The notes below the pieces were generated by a model that made no database searches, was not told where the DNA came from, and saw only the letters and a list, made by a program, of their open reading frames with translations. Below, piece by piece: positions 60,201-64,000 of a stretch of 64,000 nt of DNA. The first letter of the stretch is position 1. Each line of letters opens with the position of its first letter. The translations under genes were made by a program, and so were the position numbers. This DNA is from Streptomyces sp. CB02366 (GTDB taxonomy: Bacteria > Actinomycetota > Actinomycetes > Streptomycetales > Streptomycetaceae), in assembly GCF_001905905.1 (NCBI RefSeq), contig NZ_LIVT01000003.1, positions 372,001 to 436,000 of the forward strand. The letters run 5' to 3'.

Positions 60201-62604
60201 CGACGCGGTCGGGAACGTCACCCGGAGCACGGACGCCGACCAACGCGCCACCACCTACAGCTACAACAAGCTCGACCAGCTGACCACCGTCACCGCCCCC
60301 GGCGGGGCGGCCACCACCTACGGCTACGACGCGGTCGGCAACATGACGGGTCGCACCGACGCCAACAACCACGTCACCACCTACGCTTACGACGCCGCGC
60401 ACCGCCTGACATCGGTCACCGACCCGCTGGACCGGGTGACGTCGTACGCGTACGACGCGGACAGCAATCCGGTCAAGGTGACGACGCCCCGCGGCACCAC
60501 CACCCGGACGTACGACGTCCGCGGCCTGGTCACCAAGATCGACTACTCGGACTCCACGCCGGACGTCACCTTCGACTACGACGACGCCGGGCAGATGACG
60601 GCCCGTGCCAACGCGAGGATCTCCGAGGACTTCGTCTACAACTCGGTCGGCGACCTCACCAAGACCCGCGGCTTCGCGTACACCTACGACGCCGCCGGGC
60701 AGATACTCACCCGTAAGTACGCCGACGGCAACACCATCGGCTACACCTACGACAACGACGGCCGCACCGCCACGATGACGGCCGACGGCACCACCACCAC
60801 CTACACCTCGGACCCGGCGGGCAACCTCACGAAGACGGCACTGCCCAACACGGAGACCGAGGAGCGCACCTACGACCGGGCGGGCCGCGTCACCGCCGTC
60901 ACCTCCACCAAGGCAGGCACGACGGTCACCAAGACCGCCCTGGCCCTGTCGGCGGCCGGCCTGCCCACCCGCGTCGACGTCACCCGGGCCGGAGTCGGCA
61001 CCGGCGGCTACGACCAGACCTACGACACCGCGGGCCGCCTCACCTCCGGCTGCTACCCCCAGCCCTGGGTAACCGGCTGCGCCGCGACACGCGCCACGTC
61101 CTACACCTACGACAAGGTCGGCAACCGCCTGACCTCCACCCTCGGCACCGCGTCCACCAGCTACGCCTACGACGACGCCGACCAGCTCACCTCCACCACC
61201 ACCGGGACCACCACCACCGCATACGAGTACGACGCGGAAGGCAACCAGACCAAGGCCGGCGCCGACACCTTCACCTACGACCTGGCCGGACAGATCTCCG
61301 CCGCCACCGTCGCAGGCACCAACTACACCTACGACCACGACTCCAGCGGCAACCAGGTCGCCACGCTCAAGGACGGCGCGGTCACCAGCCGCACCCAGTG
61401 GGACCCCAACGCACCCCTGCCGATCCTCACCACCGAGTACGACAGCGCCTGGACCGTCAAGCAGTCCTACCGCTACGACCCCCTCGGCCAGCCCGCCGCC
61501 ACCAAAACCGGCACGGGCGCGGTCTTCTACTACCACCACGACACCCAGGGCTCCCCGCTCGCCGTCACCAGCAGCACCGGCACCCTCCACCAGCGCTGGG
61601 CCTACGACCCCTACGGCACCCGCGTCCTGGGCACCGTCACCGCAGGCGCACCCGCAAGCACCCCCACCTACACCGGCGCCCGCTACGAGAGCACCACCGG
61701 CAACATCGACCTCCACGCCCGCCAGTACACCCCGGCCACCGGCCGCTTCACCAGCACCGACCCGGCTGCGCGCGGTGCCTCGACTCCCTATGTATCCCCG
61801 TACGCCTACGCCGACAACAAGCCCACCCTGCTCACCGATCCCAGCGGCCGGACCCCCGAAGACCCGAACGACAGCGTTGACGGCATCGGCGACGTGCTGG
61901 GCATCTTCGGGAACGCCTTCGTCGACGTCGTCAAGTCACCGTTCGTGTTCCTCGGGGACGCACAGGACGCCTTCACCGGCGAGAACGGCGGCGCCGGCGC
62001 CTTCCTCGACAAGTACCTCCCCGTCCGACCCGCCTACCGCCTCTACCGCGCCGAATACATGCTCCGCCAACAAGGCTGCGACGCACTCGCCGACCTCTAC
62101 GCCGAAGCAGCCGACGAACTCACCCAACAGATCGCCGTCACCGGACTCGGAGGACTGACCGGGTGGCGCAAGACGGCCGTGGCACCCGAGTTGCGCGGAC
62201 ACAGCATTCCCTCTCACGGTAAGGGCGTCGGCCCGGCCCGCGTTCGAATCCCTGGCGGGCGGCCGGACGGCCAAGCCGTCATCGCGGGCCACGGGGCGTA
62301 CATCCGAGGCACCGGGGACACTCAGATGCCTAGCGGCACCTGGGGCTACCTCTATGTCGAGGACGGGAAAATGCTCGGACAGCCCGTCGGACTTGCCGTC
62401 GAGCAAGGCAAGAAAGTGAAGCCCACGGAGATCTTTGGACCCGGCAAGGACATTCCGAACTACACCGTGTTCCCGGGGACCGACCTGAGGATGATGTCGG
62501 GGTCGATCACGGTGAGCAAGCCCACGCTGCTCAGCGATATCCTCAAACCCAACATGGGACCTGTGCACATGGCCTTCTGCCGAGAACACTGCAACCCACG
62601 CTGA
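57277..62604 (+). CDS. Secreted Rhs/YD-repeat protein with C-terminal toxin-like module
   Basis: 1775 residues. A Sec signal (LLTTLLAVALLAVPGAIPSWA) leads to a linker, then a DUF6531-like domain (ADPVNTATGMFFEQLTDASL, from about 270) and a long array of YD repeats (about 345-1390; xxYDAxGRxTxxTD). The Rhs core is RYDPLGQPAATKTG (from 1399) to LTDPSGRTP (about 1520-1526). The last about 245 residues differ: VIAGHGAYIRGTG (His1672), FGPGKDIPNYTVFPGTDL and NMGPVHMAFCREHC, resembling the Stv 'putative adhesin' toxin-type domain. The variable end has less biased codons, as expected for an exchanged module. An immunity-like gene follows nine bases later. Confidence 0.9.
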   Translation: MRTQARRLLTTLLAVALLAVPGAIPSWASPGDRQTSIPPSAAMETAVARTASDLPKPPKAMTLAERRQQMRRDRGELSPMHNYIAPRAVKPAGTPHPRPTEPADRGPAAGKLASPFGAQATGNPTWVSAYATAYPAMLSIGGQLQLPTGTAASQVSGMWLYVRDEAGNYVHQQEIKRTTGDPSGRYLDNGAWCYGWWPSNAYPANQCFWWSGSTLGGHLEDGKKYYAWIFLTGTDGSSSPGGTTSPLVEAFYTPDIPGAQAGICTCYAQAHRADPVNTATGMFFEQLTDASLVGPGVPLALERTYRSDSTAAGLLGRGWASPFDSKLTVATVKVTYRADDGASFVFTQNSDGTYKAPAGSAAKLVKGTSDYILTTPDHTKRTFTGGGQLTSVVDKAGKGLNLTYVSGKLASVKDAAGRTTTFTVGADGLLTKVDLPDTTSVTYGYTGGLLTSVTDPAGKTSSYAYDANKRLSSYTDPAGGKVSNTYDTAGRITSQTDQNTKTTTFAWDGSRESHTTAPDGGVWTDVYSGNVLMSTIDPYGKSITYDYDRNLRPVSITDQRGNTTSMTYDSAGRMLTRSSPASLGYKEIWTYDTSGNITSHTDGRGNKTTYAYNTSNQLTTTTDPLVGTTAYTYTALGAIQTVKTPRGKVTTYGYDTAGNRTSVTTPLGEKATFTYDAAGRILTRTDPRGNVTGADPAAYTTTYAYDGRGLLSSATDPLGRTTSYTYNGAEQLLTAKNPEGETTAFAYDDAGHLTRTTDPVGKFVTRTYSAAGHLASETDAAGNKTTYTYDKVGRLLTSVSPRGNVTGADPAAHTTSYAYDAAGNSTKVTGPTGAFSTTTYDAINRPLVNTDQLGHTTGYTYDANDNVTKVTDAAGKTTLSVYDKNNRLTSSTNQLSKTTTYTYDADGNLLSSTSPLGNKESWTYDDDGRQATAVDPRGNVTGASPAQYTTTYRYDTAGNATAVTDPLGNVTRTEYDAVGNVTRSTDADQRATTYSYNKLDQLTTVTAPGGAATTYGYDAVGNMTGRTDANNHVTTYAYDAAHRLTSVTDPLDRVTSYAYDADSNPVKVTTPRGTTTRTYDVRGLVTKIDYSDSTPDVTFDYDDAGQMTARANARISEDFVYNSVGDLTKTRGFAYTYDAAGQILTRKYADGNTIGYTYDNDGRTATMTADGTTTTYTSDPAGNLTKTALPNTETEERTYDRAGRVTAVTSTKAGTTVTKTALALSAAGLPTRVDVTRAGVGTGGYDQTYDTAGRLTSGCYPQPWVTGCAATRATSYTYDKVGNRLTSTLGTASTSYAYDDADQLTSTTTGTTTTAYEYDAEGNQTKAGADTFTYDLAGQISAATVAGTNYTYDHDSSGNQVATLKDGAVTSRTQWDPNAPLPILTTEYDSAWTVKQSYRYDPLGQPAATKTGTGAVFYYHHDTQGSPLAVTSSTGTLHQRWAYDPYGTRVLGTVTAGAPASTPTYTGARYESTTGNIDLHARQYTPATGRFTSTDPAARGASTPYVSPYAYADNKPTLLTDPSGRTPEDPNDSVDGIGDVLGIFGNAFVDVVKSPFVFLGDAQDAFTGENGGAGAFLDKYLPVRPAYRLYRAEYMLRQQGCDALADLYAEAADELTQQIAVTGLGGLTGWRKTAVAPELRGHSIPSHGKGVGPARVRIPGGRPDGQAVIAGHGAYIRGTGDTQMPSGTWGYLYVEDGKMLGQPVGLAVEQGKKVKPTEIFGPGKDIPNYTVFPGTDLRMMSGSITVSKPTLLSDILKPNMGPVHMAFCREHCNPR

Positions 62605-62613
62605 GGAGTGGTT

Positions 62614-63033
62614 ATGCCCTACTACCCCGACATGACCGCCTACGTGTACGACACATCGGACCAGGAGATGCTCAACATCGGCTGGTTGGGACCCGATTGC
62701 GCTTACCGCACCGGGATCGTGGACGACCGTGTGATCGATGCGATGAAGGCCCTCAGCAGTGCCTACGACAACCAGACGCGCGGTGTTCACGACTGCGAGT
62801 TCTGCTCCACCGAGCGGCCCGTCATCCTTGGCGGTCCGGCCTTCGACACCCAGGTATGGCTCGGCTCTGCCGAGATCCGCGCTCAGGATACCGACGGCAC
62901 TGTCTACTCGGCCCCCAACCTCGTCATCCACTACATCACGGAGCACCGCTACTGCCCTCCCGCGGAGTTCTGCCGGGCGGTAGTCAGGACGGCTGGGATG
63001 GATGGCCCTGACGAGCTGGTCTTGGCTGACTAG
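62614..63033 (+). CDS. Probable immunity protein for the Rhs C-terminal toxin
   Basis: About 139 residues. It starts MPYYPDMTAYVYD at 62614 with GAGGAG five bases upstream, nine bases after the Rhs stop. It contains RPVILGGPAFDTQVWLGSAEIR and TVYSAPNLVIHYITEHRY and five cysteines, including HDCEFCS. No signal peptide is seen, so it is cytosolic, as an immunity protein should be. I recall similar small proteins behind Rhs genes in Streptomyces but cannot name the family. Binding to the toxin is inferred from position. Confidence 0.7.
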   Translation: MPYYPDMTAYVYDTSDQEMLNIGWLGPDCAYRTGIVDDRVIDAMKALSSAYDNQTRGVHDCEFCSTERPVILGGPAFDTQVWLGSAEIRAQDTDGTVYSAPNLVIHYITEHRYCPPAEFCRAVVRTAGMDGPDELVLAD

Positions 63034-63259
63034 CTCCAGGGGAAGACAATCCGCAGGTCGCGAGATCCAGGCGGGAGACGCAGCGTCCGGCCACCTCAAT
63101 CAGCTGGCCGGACGCTGGCCTCATGAGCCGAGCCCTTCACCGACAGCGACAATCTCCCCAATGCCGCCCAGACGTCACTGCTGTTCTCGACCAGCATCGG
63201 CTCGAACGTGCGGACGTCGTGTTCGTGGACGGTCAGACGGGACATGCCGGCCTCTCGCC

Positions 63260-63484
63260 ATGGCGGAACTTCTCTCCCCTGAGGACAGACTGATGCTGAG
63301 CGGCAAAGACGCTGCCGGGCTGACCCAGAACTTCCTGGAGCAGCAGGCCAGCCACGAAGGCACGGGCTTCGCGCTCGTCGAAGGGAAACGCGCCCAAGTG
63401 AGAGGCGACTTCTCTTTCGACTGCCAGTCAGCTGCCTATCTCCGTGACGGAGACCTCCGGGACATAGCTGTAGGTACGGACTAG
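63260..63484 (+). CDS. Hypothetical protein or C-terminal remnant
   Basis: A 74-residue frame reading AELLSPEDRLMLSGKDAAGL, TQNFLEQQASHEGTGFALVE and SFDCQSAAYLRDGDLRDIAV. Codon positions look coding, but no ribosome site precedes the ATG, so it may be the end of a larger lost gene. No family is recognised. The sequence around it (63034-63259 and 63485-63603) has no clear gene; a TGACCGGTCA palindrome lies at 63562-63571. Confidence 0.35.
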   Translation: MAELLSPEDRLMLSGKDAAGLTQNFLEQQASHEGTGFALVEGKRAQVRGDFSFDCQSAAYLRDGDLRDIAVGTD

Positions 63485-63603
63485 CTGCGCATGGACGGAC
63501 ATACCGGAGAATGCCGACTACTGGGTGCAGTAGAGTCCGCAGGGCTCGACCCCTTCTGAACTGACCGGTCAAAACACCCGCGGAGCGTCGTCAGGCGACA
63601 AGC

Positions 63604-63639
63604 CCGTTGCCTGCGGCAATCATGTGCCGCAGGCAACGG
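63604..63639. repeat. Strong hairpin, copy 2 (15-bp arms, 6-base loop)
   Basis: Left arm CCGTTGCCTGCGGCA (63604-63618), loop ATCATG, right arm the exact complement (63625-63639). The loop and inner stem are identical to copy 1 at 56109, while an outer G-C pair there is a T-A pair here, a change on both sides of the stem. Confidence 0.85.
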
Positions 63640-64000
63640 ATCAGTGGCCTTTGACCCAGCTCCCAAGGTGATCCCGGGTCCGCGCGCCAGCACAGCCGAC
63701 AGGGGCCCCAGTCCAGAAGCTACGCTCGCTTGCCCCGGCCTCCAGGGCACGGCCTTCATCTCGAGCCGTTCCTCGGGATCGCCTCAGGTCCGGAAGACTT
63801 CGCTCTTCGATTTGCCGGTGTCCGAGCCCAGCACCCCGACCAAGCGGCCGACGTTGCAGGCACAAGCCCTTGGCGGTCATCGGCCCGAGTGGAAGTGCGA
63901 TCTTTCCACGACGTAGCGATCTGCACGGTGGCCTTGACCGCTGACAGCAACAGCCGCTCGGCGCCCCCCTGAGAAGTTCGAGACCGTCCGCCGGATGTAC
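63640..64000. other. Stretch without a secure gene at the window end
   Basis: Frames on the reverse strand are open but shift often, with words such as GSDTGKSKSE and GDPEERLEMKA appearing in different frames. This looks like a decayed gene, perhaps a mobile-element enzyme, but I could not match it to a family. Confidence 0.3.

Noticed and set aside
59011..61716. 901-codon leftward open frame inside the Rhs gene
   Set aside because: Val/Gly-rich repeats mirror the YD repeats of the real gene; no ribosome site or family match.
57410..62600. YD-repeat coding region considered as a DNA tandem-repeat array or CRISPR-like element
   Set aside because: The repeats are protein-level and diverged, lie in one long frame, and have no constant spacer pattern.
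63096..63245. 49-codon leftward frame (MSRLTVHEHDVRTFEP)
   Set aside because: Some coding look, but no ribosome site and no match; not enough to call a gene.

Overview
The window looks like a chromosomal segment of a Streptomyces or close streptomycete. The DNA is very GC-rich with strong G/C bias at codon third positions. GTG and even TTG starts are common, and many neighbouring genes overlap by ATGA or GTGA. It carries typical actinomycete genes: a SepF paralogue, an SsgA-like protein, an F420-type luciferase-like oxidoreductase, a RsbW-like ATPase, a MocR regulator, and CsoR- and DmdR-type operators. No tRNA, rRNA, CRISPR array or replication origin was seen.

Layout. 1-4741: aryl-CoA catabolism (end of an acyl-CoA ligase, PaaX-type regulator, enoyl-CoA hydratase, two-domain flavin monooxygenase/old-yellow-enzyme fusion). 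4993-9720: RsbW-like ATPase, then an arginine deiminase set (arcA, arcB, amino-acid permease; no carbamate kinase). 9949-14165: Hen1-Pnkp RNA-repair pair. 14339-20711: homocysteine methyltransferase, F420-type oxidoreductase, MazG-like enzyme, SepF, a DeoR-type regulator divergent from a SIS-domain gene, and conserved unknowns. 20937-25335: iron-siderophore importer under an iron box, then a secreted protein under a CsoR-type copper operator. 25425-30351: small membrane proteins, an XRE regulator, a MocR/LysE divergent pair and a vWA protein.

30509-41047 is the most coherent block. An M9 collagenase lies next to a GntR/FCD regulator and a full trans-4-hydroxyproline catabolic set: epimerase, three-part D-hydroxyproline dehydrogenase, DapA-type deaminase and semialdehyde dehydrogenase. 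Three promoters in the block share a CATTG-centred word. The set would cut collagen and burn its hydroxyproline to 2-oxoglutarate.

41203-49178 holds an epoxide-hydrolase-like protein, a FUSC-family protein, a sugar transporter coupled to an atypical glucose-6-phosphate dehydrogenase, and small membrane or unknown proteins. 49234-52392 is a tightly overlapping four-gene operon (acyl-CoA dehydrogenase, PIG-L deacetylase, NodS-like methyltransferase, family 2 glycosyltransferase). Its parts resemble those of lipo-chitooligosaccharide synthesis, but its product is unknown to me; it is my main candidate for an undescribed system. 52892-55475 holds an SsgA-like protein, a glyoxalase-fold protein, a small acidic peptide and a DUF1360-like protein.

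55476-64000 is accessory DNA: decayed ISAs1-type and IS256-type transposase pieces, a scrap of an RNA-uridine methyltransferase gene, then a 1775-residue secreted Rhs/YD-repeat protein with a C-terminal toxin-like module and a probable immunity gene. A strong hairpin occurs on both sides of the Rhs pair with paired base changes.
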